A stretch of DNA of 64,000 nt from Verrucomicrobiales bacterium. GTDB taxonomy: Bacteria; Verrucomicrobiota; Verrucomicrobiia; Verrucomicrobiales; DEV007. The stretch spans positions 62,001-126,000 of the forward strand of contig PAAG01000053.1 in the NCBI GenBank assembly GCA_002698785.1, written 5' to 3'. The position numbers and the translations under genes are program-made. Within the stretch, counting starts at the first letter, position 1. Each line of letters opens with the position of its first letter. Below the pieces are notes generated by a model. That model saw only the letters and a list, made by a program, of their open reading frames with translations, ran no database searches and was not told the origin of the DNA. Shown here piece by piece: positions 49,696 to 59,171 of this stretch.

Positions 49696-51147
49696 TCAGT
49701 CAGCTGTTACGCGGTGACTCATGGCATGGTTTCCACCTAAGAGCAAATCGACCTCTTCCTCACGTAGCAGATTCTCCCAGGCGCTCATTCGGGCCTCGCG
49801 CCGCTCCGTGGCATCGGGCAGTGACTCGTTCTTCCGGTCGAAAGCCATGGAGTCGAGGATGATTCGGCGAACGCCGTTGTGTGTTTGCTCCTGCAGATTT
49901 CGGAAAAGGGCGAGATGCGCTTCCACTTCCGGCGTGGCCGAAAAACTGAATACTGGCACATATTCGTCGGAGACATTTGGTTCTTCCAATTCAAATGACT
50001 CTTCATCTCCGAAGGGCACGGCATCTTCCCATTTGCCTTTCACGGCACGGCCTAACTCATGCTCGAGGAAATCCTCGATCTCACTTCTGGTTTCTTCAGG
50101 CGGGGCAGCCGGGTAGGGGAGGAACCGGATGCGAGTTGCTTCACCGGTTGAAGTTGCCAGCAAGTGTTCGAAATACTTCGGCTCAACTTCGCGAAAGGGA
50201 ATAGTCCGATTCAATCGCGCCGAGCGCAGTCGCCACAAGACAGACAAAATTGCTCGCGGAATGAGAACATAGAGAGCGATCGTTAGCGCATACCAGTGAA
50301 TCCATCGAGCAGCTGGCTCCCCTGAGACCGGTGTAGAGTCGGCCGTCCACTGCATTGCGTTGAGATCAGCGGCACTGGGAAAAGTATCTCCTTTCAAGGC
50401 AGCCGCCGGACCAAGCACCGCTTTGATGAATGGCTGGAGCTGCTCAGGTTTTGTGAAAAAAGTGCTCTCCCATACCGCCCTATATTCATTCGCCAGTCCC
50501 TTTACATACATTCCTCCAATTGCGGCTGCCGCCAACAGCAGTGCCACCAGGTGCAGCATCGATTTGATTCTCGCACCTACAGCTGGGATGAGTAATTTCT
50601 GCCAGCGGGAATGGAAAAGGTGGCGGGCCGCTTCCAGTGGCCCATTCTCTTTCTCAGAAGCAGGCGCTCCGGGAAGGCAATACCGAACCAGTAAATTGAC
50701 CCAGTTATCATTGAAGAGCCGGTCACGAGAACGAAAGAGCAAAATCACCTCGCGCACATACACGACCAGGCTCCAGGCGAGAATTCCGAGCAGGGGAAAA
50801 GAGAGAATATTGATTCTCTTCTCCGGCCCGAGTTCATTGGTCAAAAAACCCACCACAATCGCGACGACACTCAGGCCGATCGTCAGCATACCGATGCGAT
50901 GCCGATTGGGTTGAGAATGTAACCATCGGGCTGATTCAGGGATTTTCGCAGCTATATCGACGAGCAGGCGAGAGGCCCGCTTCGCTAGAAAAGAGTTTTC
51001 AATTGATGAAGAGGGGCGCGATTCCAGAGGCGCTCCGGCATGTCTGGATGCTTCCTGCCGCTCGTTTTGGCTGAGCAGTTCAAAATCACGATCCGTTTGC
51101 TCGATCGCTTCGACGACAAGGATATTTCTGATGTCTTCTTGTTTCAT
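49696..51147 (-). CDS. DUF2868 membrane protein
   Basis: A 483-residue protein with an N-terminal polar part (about 100 residues), then membrane helices at about 103-125 and 133-155, a pair at about 200-225, and one near 285-310. The rest is a soluble domain with SFSATPEVEAHLALFRNLQEQ and a closing helix. The overall plan and its gene pairing with DUF3482 support the DUF2868 name. The C-terminal domain could respond to the GTPase state of the partner; that is speculation. It begins 17 bases downstream of ruvC and ends 4 bases before the GTPase gene. Confidence 0.82.
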   Translation of the reverse strand: MKQEDIRNILVVEAIEQTDRDFELLSQNERQEASRHAGAPLESRPSSSIENSFLAKRASRLLVDIAAKIPESARWLHSQPNRHRIGMLTIGLSVVAIVVGFLTNELGPEKRINILSFPLLGILAWSLVVYVREVILLFRSRDRLFNDNWVNLLVRYCLPGAPASEKENGPLEAARHLFHSRWQKLLIPAVGARIKSMLHLVALLLAAAAIGGMYVKGLANEYRAVWESTFFTKPEQLQPFIKAVLGPAAALKGDTFPSAADLNAMQWTADSTPVSGEPAARWIHWYALTIALYVLIPRAILSVLWRLRSARLNRTIPFREVEPKYFEHLLATSTGEATRIRFLPYPAAPPEETRSEIEDFLEHELGRAVKGKWEDAVPFGDEESFELEEPNVSDEYVPVFSFSATPEVEAHLALFRNLQEQTHNGVRRIILDSMAFDRKNESLPDATERREARMSAWENLLREEEVDLLLGGNHAMSHRVTAD

Positions 51148-51164
51148 TCCGAGCTAGCCGAGTA

Positions 51165-51689
51165 TCAAAGGGGAGCAGGTTGATCGGCTATCGTCTTTTT
51201 ACGAACGGGATCGTGGGCGTAACAGTGCGCTAGCCCAATCGCCAGGGCGTCAGCGGCATCGGAGGCTGGAGTTTCTGTCAGACCAAGCAGGGCGCGAATC
51301 ATGAATGCCACCTGTTGCTTGTCGGCTGCACCTTTCCCTACGACTGCCTGTTTCACTCGTTTGGGAGCGTATTCGTAAATTTCCATTCCGTGTTCGGCGG
51401 CTGCGAGAATGGCCGCGCCACGTGCTGCACCCATCGTGATTGCTGTTTTGTAACTTTGGACGTAGATCACACCTTCCACCGCACACACTTCCGGTCTGTG
51501 CGTTTTGATCTCATCATGAAGACGCTGTCGGATTTCAACAAGACAACCCGACTGGCGAAGGTTCCTGGAGTTACGAATCACATCGTACGTTAGGGCACGG
51601 TAAACCGACTTACCCGTAGGTGAGAACGACTGTTCAAGAATGGCGAAACCGGTGTTTCGTAAGGCGGGGTCGATGGCTAGCACACGCAC
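51165..51689 (-). CDS. ruvC: Holliday junction endonuclease RuvC
   Basis: A 174-residue RuvC that cleaves Holliday junctions with RuvAB. The first catalytic aspartate is in MRVLAIDPALRNTGFAIL, the glutamate in CAVEGVIYVQSYKTAITMG, and the later acidic residues in the helix SDAADALAIGLAHCY. The ARGAAILAAAEHGMEIYEYA and PKRVKQAVVGKGAADKQQV blocks are typical. Length is normal. It lies between the surA-like gene and the DUF2868/DUF3482 pair on the minus strand; ruvA and ruvB are not in view. Confidence 0.95.
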   Translation of the reverse strand: MRVLAIDPALRNTGFAILEQSFSPTGKSVYRALTYDVIRNSRNLRQSGCLVEIRQRLHDEIKTHRPEVCAVEGVIYVQSYKTAITMGAARGAAILAAAEHGMEIYEYAPKRVKQAVVGKGAADKQQVAFMIRALLGLTETPASDAADALAIGLAHCYAHDPVRKKTIADQPAPL

Positions 51690-51753
51690 AGCGAGACTTT
51701 ACACCCGAATTCAACTTCGGCATACCCGTTTCCAGAGCTGAAACAGGTGGAAG

Positions 51754-51772
51754 AGAGCACCTCAGGTGCTCT
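51754..51772 (-). terminator. Possible weak hairpin at the end of the SurA-like gene
   Basis: AGAGCACC and GGTGCTCT form an eight-base stem with a three-base loop directly at the stop codon of the SurA-like gene. There is no clean T tract after it on the minus strand, so termination would be weak and transcription may continue into ruvC. Confidence 0.4.
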
Positions 51773-52776
51773 TACTCTTCGAAAATGCGAACATTCGCAT
51801 CACGACGCAGTTTCTTCAGCCACGTCTCCAGGTTCTTTTGCTTCTTCTCGACCGTAAGTCGCTTATCGACTTCGTCTTCCAGTTCGTCAAAAGATGGAAC
51901 GGACTGGCCTACTCGGCCATCCACCTTGAGGATTCGCCAGAAAGGCCCATCATCTAAGGGAGGGCTCATCTGCCCGGAAGGGATGCTGTAGGCCGCACGA
52001 GTGAGACCTTCGTTCAGTGTGTTCCTGTCCAGAACCCCAACGTAGCCACCTTTGCTGGCGAAACTGTCCGCAGAATACTTCTTCGCTAGGGAACCAAAAT
52101 CACTTCCGCTTCGCAACTGGCCACGGATATCATCGAGTAGAGCTTTCTGTTGGTCGAGGCTGGAGGAAGCCGTTTGCTTGGGGATCGACATCATGCGCAG
52201 CTTTGGCTTCCCTTCAGAGGCGAAGTCTTGCTTGATCTCATTGTATTTCTTGCGCTTTTCCCATGGAGTATTGGGGATCACTTCATCACCCGCATGCTGT
52301 CCGCGCAGTGCCGAAATCGCAATCTGGTCTTCCTGGATTTCGCGAAACTGAGCGATCGTCATCCCGGACTTCTTCAACTCGGCAACAAACTTGTCTTTGT
52401 CTCCCCCAAAACGCTCTTTCACAAACTGGTCTACCGATTGGTCGATGTGGTGATCTTTGATCTTGCCTCCCAGGCGCTTGAACTCACTGAGAATCAGCAT
52501 CCTGTCGATCAAATCATCGAGGGCGCGCTCCTCCATCTCACGAATCTCCTTCTCCGCTTCGGAGCGGCTCACCATTCCCTTGTTTCCCATCAGCCAGATT
52601 TGCACCTGCGTCCGCATCGCCTGGTCCAGCATAACAGCTGTGATCGGCTCACCGTTAACGACTGCTTTGATGGAATTAACCTCCGTCGGGCGTGCGAACG
52701 CTGACGAGGCTACCAGGCAGACTGTCGCCAGGATGGAAAAAAACGTTCGTGAGTGTTTTGTGTGTGAGTAGCTCAT
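51772..52776 (-). CDS. SurA-like periplasmic peptidyl-prolyl isomerase
   Basis: A 334-residue exported protein (signal peptide about residues 1-28, ending SSAFA). The N-terminal SurA-type chaperone helices start with VNSIKAVVNGEPITAVMLDQAM. A parvulin-type domain lies near residues 190-290 (KLRMMSIPKQ, then LRSGSDFGSLAKKYSADSFAS, GGYVGVLDRNTLNEGL and a final strand WRILKVDGRV). Such proteins help outer-membrane proteins fold in the periplasm. It follows mfd by 38 bases on the same strand. Confidence 0.9.
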   Translation of the reverse strand: MSYSHTKHSRTFFSILATVCLVASSAFARPTEVNSIKAVVNGEPITAVMLDQAMRTQVQIWLMGNKGMVSRSEAEKEIREMEERALDDLIDRMLILSEFKRLGGKIKDHHIDQSVDQFVKERFGGDKDKFVAELKKSGMTIAQFREIQEDQIAISALRGQHAGDEVIPNTPWEKRKKYNEIKQDFASEGKPKLRMMSIPKQTASSSLDQQKALLDDIRGQLRSGSDFGSLAKKYSADSFASKGGYVGVLDRNTLNEGLTRAAYSIPSGQMSPPLDDGPFWRILKVDGRVGQSVPSFDELEDEVDKRLTVEKKQKNLETWLKKLRRDANVRIFEE

Positions 52777-52814
52777 AGGATTCTGATTTCGGGCTCAGGA
52801 GCTTGGGCGTAACC

Positions 52815-55800
52815 TTACAAATCTAATACCCAGTCGAGGGCGGACTCAAGCCATTCCTCCTCGTCGTCTCCGATTAAACGGGGAAACTTACCGTTTATTT
52901 GAATGTATTTCCCGTTTTTCATGAGTTTCAACTTACCGTCCTGCACCTCAATCGAGCTGCAGCCTTTCTGGGCCGCGCGAATTTTGATCTCCGTGCAGAT
53001 GAGGAGATTCTCCGCTGGAGCCGGTAGTTTTCCGAAGCGATCTTGCCAGTTTTCGCGCAAAGATTCGAGTTCTTCCACTTGGCTAGCTTCGGCCAATTCT
53101 CGGTATGCTGTAATTCGTAAGCGAGCTTCCGGCATGTAGTCGCCCGGAATAAAGGCCGGCAGACTTCCTTCCGGATCTTTCGTATACTGAGCTTCGTTCG
53201 TGCAGAGAAAATCGATGTGCAGGGAAAGGTCGATTCGATCTCCCACCGATTCTCCCTTCAGCTTGCCAACCGATTGCTTCAGCAATTGGCAGTAAAGATC
53301 GAATCCGATTGCCGCGATGTGGCCGCTTTGCTGCGTTCCGAGCAGATTTCCCGCTCCACGGATCTCCAGATCGCGCATGGCAATCTTGAAGCCTGCGCCT
53401 AGCGAGGAGTATTGTTTAATCGCATTGATCCTCTTTCGCGCGTCTCCCACCGTCAGCATGTCCGGCGGTAACATCAGGTAGGCGTAGGCTCGTCTGTCGG
53501 CACGCCCGACACGGCCCCGAATCTGATAGAGGTCGGCCAATCCAAATCGATCAGCACGGTCGATGATGATCGTATTCGCATTGGGAATATCCACACCGCT
53601 CTCAATAATCGTCGTGCACACCAGCACATCGAATTCGTGACGAATGAACCGATTCATAACATCTTCCAGCTCATCGTCCCCCATCTGCCCGTGGCCCACC
53701 TCGACTCTCGCTCCGGGAACGAGATCTTCGATGCGCCGTTTCATCCCGCGGATCGACTTCACCCGGTTGTGGAGAAAAAACACCTGCCCTTGACGAGCCA
53801 GTTCCTTTTCCACCGCCGAGCGAATGATCCGCTCATCATACGGGCAGACCGTCGTCGCGACAGGGCGCCGGTTTGGCGGAGGTGTGTCGATCACCGACAT
53901 TTCCCTCACTCCCATCATCGAGAGGTAGAGGGTTCGGGGAATCGGAGTCGCGGAAAGAGTAAGCACATCGACGAAACGCCACATCTCCTTGAATTTCTCC
54001 TTGTGGGTCACGCCGAAGCGTTGCTCTTCGTCGACCACCACAAGGCCGAGGTCCTTGAATTGGACATCCTTCGAGATCAGCCGATGCGTCCCGACGACGA
54101 TATCTACCGCACCAGTCAGTAGCTTTACCATCGTCTCCCTCTGTTGCGCGGCGGTGCGATACCGGCTCAACGTCTCAATCGTCACGGGAAAGTCCGACAT
54201 CCTTTCGCGGAAATTCCGATAGTGCTGTTCTGCGAGAACTGTTGTGGGAACCAGCACCGCCACCTGCTTCCCGGACATTACTGCCTTGAAAGCAGCCCGG
54301 ATGGCCACCTCCGTCTTACCGAAGCCCACATCCCCGCACACCAGCCGGTCCATCGGTTGGTCACTCTCCATGTCCTGCTTCGCCTCTTCGATCGCGCGTA
54401 GCTGATCCGGCGTTTCCTTATAAATAAAGGCGTTCTCAAATTCCCACTGCCACTTATTGTCTGCCGGATGGGCAAAACCCTTGTGTGCCTCCCGCTCCGC
54501 CTGGATTGAGAGCAGGCGGGCGGCGTAGTCCATGATGGAGTTCTCCGCATTCTTGCGTAGGCGAGACCATCTCTTGTCTCCGAGGCGCGAGAGCTTCGGT
54601 GCTTTCTTCCCGGTTCCAATATAGCGAGAGACGAGGTGTGCCTGATCCAGCGGGACATACAGGCGCGCCTGCTCGTCATACTCGATTTCCAACACTTCTT
54701 CGCTTCCATCGGGAGTATCCTTCGATTTGATCCCGCGGAACTTCCCGATCCCGTAGTCGATATGCACAACGAGGTCGCCGTAGCCATACTCACGAAGGCT
54801 GCTGACCTGCTGGCTTGCCTGCCGTTCGCGGGCGAGGCGATACCTCCGTCTACCGCGCTGATTCTGATACCGACCGAAAATCTCCGCGTCACTCAGCACC
54901 GCCAGCTTCGCATCGGGAATCGTAAACCCTCGGCTCAACGTGCCGATCATCGGTTTCAGAAACCCATCATCCCAGGCATTCTCGAAAATCAGTTCCGTGA
55001 AGCGGTCTTTCTCACCCTCCGAATGGAAAGCCATTAGGACCGTCCACTTCGACTTCTTCCAGGAAGCGACTTGGCGGCTGAATTCTTCGCGCCGTGTTTC
55101 CTGCAAAATGAAATCTCCCGCACCGAACTCCCCGAGAGGATTATCAAAGCACGCACCCGAAAAGTCCTCAGGTCCATCTTTCGCCTCCAGCGTGCCGCTG
55201 TTGATGCGCACTTGGGCCATCTCCGGGTCGCACTCCACTGCTACGATCAGGTCATCGTCTCCGATGTAGTCCAAAATCTGTCCCGTGTGCTCCAGATTCG
55301 CTTCACTGAAAAGAATCTCGCACGAATCCACTTTCCCGATGGAAGTCTGGGCATCCACATCGAACTCGCGAATGGATTCGATTTCACGGTCGAAAAGTTC
55401 AATCCTCACCGGGTGCAACGCCTGCCAGGAAAACACATCGATGATACCCCCTCGCAGGGCAAACTGCCCTCTCTGATACACTTGAGCCTCCTGATCGTAT
55501 CCGGCTTCCTCGAGAGAAGCCCCCAGTTTCTCAATGTCGAGATCAGCACCAACAGCGATGACTTCAGCCTGACGAGTCAGTGAGCCGGGTGGGGGAGCCT
55601 GTTCCGTCAGGGCATCTGCCGTTAGCACAATCACCGGTCCGGCGCCGCTTTTTACCTCCTCGTAGACCTCTTTGAGAACAGCCAGCCGTTCTGCGGCTGA
55701 TTCCGGGTCCGGGAGACTTTCCTCAAAGCCGGCCCATTCATATTCAGGGAGAAAAAGCGCTTCATGCCCCCAGACGCCGATTTCCGACTGCACCACCTCT

Positions 55801-56039
55801 TGCGCTTTTACATGGGGACACGCTACCCATATCGCAGAATCCAATTTGCCCGCCTCCCTCCAAGCGTTGATCGCGGCGGCAGTGTACAGCGGTTGGCCCG
55901 CCTCGGCTACATGTTCGAAGGTTGCCGGACGTTCTGCAGTGGCCAGAGAGACCGATTGGAGGATCGAGGAGAGCGACTTGCTGCGAAGCAACTGTGGCGT
56001 CACCACGTCGAGAGCCCCGCTTTCATCGAGGTTCTTCAA
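52815..56039 (-). CDS. mfd: Transcription-repair coupling factor Mfd
   Basis: A 1074-residue translocase that removes stalled RNA polymerase and recruits UvrA. The order is normal: UvrB-like N-terminal region, the RNA-polymerase-interacting domain ([20 protein letters not shown]), then the helicase motifs [16 protein letters not shown] (Walker A), [15 protein letters not shown] (DEEQ), SATPIPRTL and [16 protein letters not shown], and a C-terminal domain. It is slightly shorter than most Mfd proteins (about 1150). The annotated start is a TTG at 56039; no ATG is well placed upstream in frame, so the true start may lie a few codons further in. Confidence 0.96.
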   Translation of the reverse strand: MKNLDESGALDVVTPQLLRSKSLSSILQSVSLATAERPATFEHVAEAGQPLYTAAAINAWREAGKLDSAIWVACPHVKAQEVVQSEIGVWGHEALFLPEYEWAGFEESLPDPESAAERLAVLKEVYEEVKSGAGPVIVLTADALTEQAPPPGSLTRQAEVIAVGADLDIEKLGASLEEAGYDQEAQVYQRGQFALRGGIIDVFSWQALHPVRIELFDREIESIREFDVDAQTSIGKVDSCEILFSEANLEHTGQILDYIGDDDLIVAVECDPEMAQVRINSGTLEAKDGPEDFSGACFDNPLGEFGAGDFILQETRREEFSRQVASWKKSKWTVLMAFHSEGEKDRFTELIFENAWDDGFLKPMIGTLSRGFTIPDAKLAVLSDAEIFGRYQNQRGRRRYRLARERQASQQVSSLREYGYGDLVVHIDYGIGKFRGIKSKDTPDGSEEVLEIEYDEQARLYVPLDQAHLVSRYIGTGKKAPKLSRLGDKRWSRLRKNAENSIMDYAARLLSIQAEREAHKGFAHPADNKWQWEFENAFIYKETPDQLRAIEEAKQDMESDQPMDRLVCGDVGFGKTEVAIRAAFKAVMSGKQVAVLVPTTVLAEQHYRNFRERMSDFPVTIETLSRYRTAAQQRETMVKLLTGAVDIVVGTHRLISKDVQFKDLGLVVVDEEQRFGVTHKEKFKEMWRFVDVLTLSATPIPRTLYLSMMGVREMSVIDTPPPNRRPVATTVCPYDERIIRSAVEKELARQGQVFFLHNRVKSIRGMKRRIEDLVPGARVEVGHGQMGDDELEDVMNRFIRHEFDVLVCTTIIESGVDIPNANTIIIDRADRFGLADLYQIRGRVGRADRRAYAYLMLPPDMLTVGDARKRINAIKQYSSLGAGFKIAMRDLEIRGAGNLLGTQQSGHIAAIGFDLYCQLLKQSVGKLKGESVGDRIDLSLHIDFLCTNEAQYTKDPEGSLPAFIPGDYMPEARLRITAYRELAEASQVEELESLRENWQDRFGKLPAPAENLLICTEIKIRAAQKGCSSIEVQDGKLKLMKNGKYIQINGKFPRLIGDDEEEWLESALDWVLDL

Positions 56040-56361
56040 AGTCGAAGACGCTACCTGAAAATTCTCATTTGGGAAACAGGATTCCGAATCACGGTCGCAG
56101 GGACAGTTTCATTCGCGAAATTGGTGGTTTTTCGCAGAAAAAAATCCATCTCCCGGTCTTGAAATGGATCAGCCCTGCTCCTTGTTGGCGGCTCCGGTTG
56201 CCAAAAAAACACCATTTCCGCAATTCTGACTCTCATACCTGAGAAAAGTCGCATCACCTTTCCGGACCATAAACATTTAATTATAAAAATTATGAGAAAA
56301 TTGCAATTTTGTAATTTCATTGTTGCAAATTTTCTCACGCGGACGTAAATTTTTCGCACGC
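56040..56361. other. AT-rich divergent region between mfd and the zinc-ribbon gene
   Basis: About 320 bases. The half near the zinc-ribbon gene is AT-rich, with AATTGCAA near 56301 and TTGCAAATT near 56323 forming an inverted repeat with a spacer of about 14 bases. A minus-strand frame that overlaps mfd upstream of its start is only a shadow. Promoters for the two divergent genes should be here. I see no RNA gene. Confidence 0.4.
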
Positions 56362-56598
56362 ATGACAAAGGAAAACACCGCTTTAGCTGACCGTGCCAAA
56401 AGAGCACGCCGTATCGTAAAGAACCCGACATCTTACAAGGTGTGTATGGGGTGTGATTCCATCGTCGCAAACAAGGTCAACATCTGTCCAAATTGCCACG
56501 CTTATCGATTCGAAGCTGACGAATCGTTCGTAGTTGCGCAAGCAAAAGCGCTCTCGACGCGCGAACAAAATTCCGTAGTCGCGGAAGACTTGATGTAA
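56362..56598 (+). CDS. Small zinc-ribbon protein
   Basis: A 78-residue protein from the ATG at 56362. The first 20 residues are basic (ADRAKRARRIVKN). The centre has two CxxC knuckles (CMGCDSIVANKVNICPNCHAY), with 13 residues between the pairs, the spacing of a zinc ribbon. The end is charged (EADESFVVAQAKALSTREQN). It could be a small DNA- or RNA-binding or adaptor protein. I do not recognise a named family. An in-frame start at 56320 would only add a shadow N-terminus. A secreted-hydrolase gene follows 70 bases downstream. Confidence 0.75.
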   Translation: MTKENTALADRAKRARRIVKNPTSYKVCMGCDSIVANKVNICPNCHAYRFEADESFVVAQAKALSTREQNSVVAEDLM

Positions 56599-56668
56599 GA
56601 GCCTATTTGGGGGGGCATGGTATCACCTTTTGGGTGAAACTTTCTCGCTCCCCAAACGTTTGATCCGG

Positions 56669-57769
56669 ATGATGAAATCCGGAAACATATACTCACTGCT
56701 GCTGGCGGTCGCTTTATGCGTAAGCGGCCCGATCTGTGTAACTGCCCAGCGCGAGAAACCGTCAGTGGAAGAGAGGCTGAAGCTTCTCTTCGAAAAGTTT
56801 CCCCAGGCTGACGCCAACCGTGATGGCGTTCTCACCAAGAAGGAAGCGATCGAGTTCAACAAGAACCGGCGTGCCCGAATGGAAGAGCGGAAAAAGGCCA
56901 ATCGTGGTCCCGAGCCGACTCACGCCGATGTAAAATACGGCGATCACGAACTTCAGGCCTTTGATATCTGGCTCACCGAATCAGGCGAAGCAGGAGAACC
57001 GACCCCGCTCTGCATCATGATCCACGGAGGTGGATTTCGTGGCGGAGACAAGAGCGGAGTCCCCGGAAATGTGATCGAACGCATGCTCGATGCCGGGATT
57101 TCATTCGCCTCCATGAACTACCGCCTCACCAACGAAGGCGAGTTTCCCTATCCCGTTCCCATGGAAGATGCGGCCCTGGGCCTGCAAACCATCCGATCTC
57201 GCGCCACCGAGTGGAACATAGATCCCGAAAAGATCGCCTGCTATGGCGGCTCAGCCGGTGCAGGTATCTCCCTTTGGTTGGCCTTCCATGAAGACTTGGC
57301 AGACCCCGATTCCGAGGACCCCATTGCTCGCCAATCCACACGCATCCTTGCCGCTGGGACTATGAACGGACAATCGACCTACGACGTGCGCACCTATCGC
57401 GAGTGGTTCGGAGTTCCCGAGCTGACCGCTCACGATGCCTTGCCTGCATTCTACGGCATGAAAGAAGGAGAAGACTATGATACCCCCAGGATCGTGGCCT
57501 TGGCAGAGGATGCCTCAGCCATCAATCACCTCACCAAAGACGATCCACCCGTTTACATGATGTATGGCCGTCCAAACACTGAGGTAACCGCAGAAACCAG
57601 CCAGGGAGAGTGGGTTCACCACGTCCTGTTGGGCCTCAAATTACAGGAAGCCATGAGAGAGCAGGGGATTGAATGCACCGTCACTGCGCCCGAACTGGAA
57701 GACGAGAGTTCCTACGAAGATCTTTTCGATTTCCTGATCAAAAAGCTCAAGACTGAGAGAGAGCAGTGA
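56669..57769 (+). CDS. Secreted alpha/beta hydrolase with EF-hand
   Basis: A 366-residue exported protein from the ATG at 56669 (a second ATG follows at 56672; the TTG at 56630 is unlikely). A signal peptide covers about the first 27 residues (ending VTAQ). An EF-hand loop follows, DANRDGVLTKKEAIEF, with calcium ligands at the usual 1, 3, 5 and 12 positions. The alpha/beta hydrolase begins about residue 90 with the oxyanion-hole motif HGGGFRGG and the nucleophile elbow GGSAGAG, as in carboxylesterases. EF-hand plus hydrolase is common in Verrucomicrobiota and Planctomycetota. The substrate is unknown. It sits upstream of tRNA-Tyr. Confidence 0.9.
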   Translation: MMKSGNIYSLLLAVALCVSGPICVTAQREKPSVEERLKLLFEKFPQADANRDGVLTKKEAIEFNKNRRARMEERKKANRGPEPTHADVKYGDHELQAFDIWLTESGEAGEPTPLCIMIHGGGFRGGDKSGVPGNVIERMLDAGISFASMNYRLTNEGEFPYPVPMEDAALGLQTIRSRATEWNIDPEKIACYGGSAGAGISLWLAFHEDLADPDSEDPIARQSTRILAAGTMNGQSTYDVRTYREWFGVPELTAHDALPAFYGMKEGEDYDTPRIVALAEDASAINHLTKDDPPVYMMYGRPNTEVTAETSQGEWVHHVLLGLKLQEAMREQGIECTVTAPELEDESSYEDLFDFLIKKLKTEREQ

Positions 57770-57863
57770 GCTGGGGAAAGTGAAAAAATCCTTGCAAACT
57801 GCTGTTTGCTCGGCAACTTACCGCCCTCGCAAATTCCGGTGAGAATACTACCGTTGTGATAAC

Positions 57864-57945
57864 GGGTAGATACCGAAGCGGTCAAACGGGGCAGACTGTA
57901 AATCTGCTGGCTATGCCTTCGAAGGTTCGAATCCTTCTCTGCCCA
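57864..57945 (+). tRNA. tRNA-Tyr (anticodon GTA)
   Basis: An 82-nucleotide tRNA with a long variable arm (class II), read directly. The acceptor arm pairs GGGTAGA (57864-57870) with TCTGCCC (57938-57944), followed by the discriminator A. The anticodon stem GCAGA/TCTGC encloses CTGTAAA with anticodon GTA. The T arm is AAGG-TTCGAAT-CCTT. CCA is not encoded. A strong terminator begins 5 bases later. Confidence 0.97.
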
Positions 57946-57950
57946 TTCTA

Positions 57951-57988
57951 AAAAAACCTTCCCCCAACGAGTTGGGGGAAGGTTTTTT
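57951..57988 (+). terminator. Strong terminator after tRNA-Tyr
   Basis: AACCTTCCCCCAAC (57955-57968) pairs with GTTGGGGGAAGGTT (57971-57984) around GA, and seven T follow. It ends the tRNA transcript and overlaps the first copy of the repeat at 57964. Confidence 0.95.
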
Positions 57989-58090
57989 TGCATCATGAGC
58001 CAGCAGAGAAGGATGAGAACTTCAGTTCGATTCAAAGGGAGCCTCCAGCGACCGGAGAACGACGGAGGCGAAGCCGAAGTCAATCCTTCC
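57964..58090. repeat. Copy 1 of a ~127-base direct repeat with imperfect terminal inverted repeats
   Basis: This copy begins in the tRNA terminator (CCAACGAGTTGGGGG) and runs to AATCCTTCC. It matches 58126-58251 with about 20 differences by eye (roughly 80-85 percent identity). The last 29 bases are identical in both copies. The left part (GAAGGATGAGAACTTC) and the right end (complement GAAGGATTGACTTC) are imperfect inverted repeats. A 12-base piece (GCAGAGAAGGAT, 58003-58014) is an exact inverted match of the tRNA 3' end at 57931-57942. Confidence 0.75.
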
Positions 58091-58125
58091 GTCCAAACAA
58101 TCGCAAACTCACACCTCGGAGTAAG

Positions 58126-58251
58126 CCAACTTGTTGGGGGAGGTTTTTTTGCATAATAGGCTAGAAGAGAAGGATGATAACTTCAGTTCGACCCGAAAGG
58201 AGCCCGAGGCGACTGGAGAGAGACGGAGGCGAAGCCGAAGTCAATCCTTCC
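58126..58251. repeat. Copy 2 of the ~127-base direct repeat
   Basis: Second copy, 35 bases after the first, from CCAACTTGTTGGGGG to AATCCTTCC. It keeps the T tract of the terminator, GAGAAGGATGATAACTTCAG and the 29-base identical end. Its hairpin stem is shorter than in copy 1. It ends 11 bases before the stop codon of the minus-strand leucine-rich-repeat gene. No open frame of its own is present. Confidence 0.75.
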
Positions 58252-58262
58252 CCACAGAGAAT

Positions 58263-59108
58263 TCACCGAGAAGGTCTGGGCGGCCCTTTCGCATCTTTAC
58301 CGGCAACTTGAATATCCAGTTCCGGTCGCTTCTCTCGAATGGCCTCAACCAAGGCTTCGGTATCGAACGGATTCTTTCTCGCGTCGATCAAAAGAGATTC
58401 CAGAGAATCGATTCCAGCAATCGCCATCATATGCTCGGCGGAAAACGAATTGATATTTTCGAGCGAAAGAATCTTCAGCGGAAGCTTCTGGAGAGTTACC
58501 AGGCCATCAGGAGTCGTCGTAGTCTCAAAACCACGAGGCGCATGGAAATCCAAACGTAACTCTTCCAGTTTTGGAAAATGTTCGACGATATGTTTTAGAT
58601 GGGCGTCATCTGGTGCGAGAGGCGAGTGATACAGATTCAGAAATGTCAGATTTGGTAGGTCTGTTAGGGTTAAAATTGCATCTTTCTGCTTCTTGGGGGC
58701 TTCTTTATTCATATCTCGGATTCCCATGCACCCGCCCACAGTAAGCGCTTCGATAGGCAAGTCGCAAAATGGCTCTAGCGAGTTGAATTCATGACCGTGC
58801 CAAATCGTCAATTTTTTGAGTGCGGACAAGTCGTGTAGAAACTTCCAGTCGTCGTTCCCTGCTGCCGGGGCATTCAGGGCCAATTCCTCAAGATGTTCGA
58901 GAGTTCCGATCTTTTGAAGATCCTCAACAGAGTGCTGCGGTTTTCCACCAGAAAAGAGCTTCACAGCATGCCCTTCCGAATCGAGCGTGATCCGAGCTCC
59001 CTCTTCGGTAAATAGAGCAATCGTCGCAGCTTCATCAGTGGAACGTGCCGCCGAAACGAAGACGGATAGAGCCGAAAACCAGATGGCCAAAATGGAACAA
59101 CGAATCAT
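58263..59108 (-). CDS. Secreted leucine-rich-repeat protein
   Basis: A 281-residue protein with a signal peptide (about residues 1-20, ending VSA). The rest shows leucine-rich-repeat units: IGTLEHLEELALN, LSALKKLTIW, LPNLTFLNLYHSPL, FPKLEELRLDF, LPLKILSLENIN and IDSLESLLIDARKNP, with irregular spacing. It is expected in the periplasm or outside the cell, probably as a protein-binding module. The C-terminus is short and basic. It lies downstream of the FAD oxidoreductase gene on the same strand, with a palindrome in the gap. Confidence 0.78.
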   Translation of the reverse strand: MIRCSILAIWFSALSVFVSAARSTDEAATIALFTEEGARITLDSEGHAVKLFSGGKPQHSVEDLQKIGTLEHLEELALNAPAAGNDDWKFLHDLSALKKLTIWHGHEFNSLEPFCDLPIEALTVGGCMGIRDMNKEAPKKQKDAILTLTDLPNLTFLNLYHSPLAPDDAHLKHIVEHFPKLEELRLDFHAPRGFETTTTPDGLVTLQKLPLKILSLENINSFSAEHMMAIAGIDSLESLLIDARKNPFDTEALVEAIREKRPELDIQVAGKDAKGPPRPSR

Positions 59109-59171
59109 GCTGCGAAGTATGTCTCACCAGGCATCAAAGAATCGAGAGAATTCCTTATCGAAAGAAAACTC

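Noticed and set aside
57712-58083. Minus-strand frame of 123 codons across the tRNA-Tyr gene
   Set aside because: It translates the antisense of the tRNA and its terminator; similar false proteins appear wherever this tRNA is annotated in the wrong frame.
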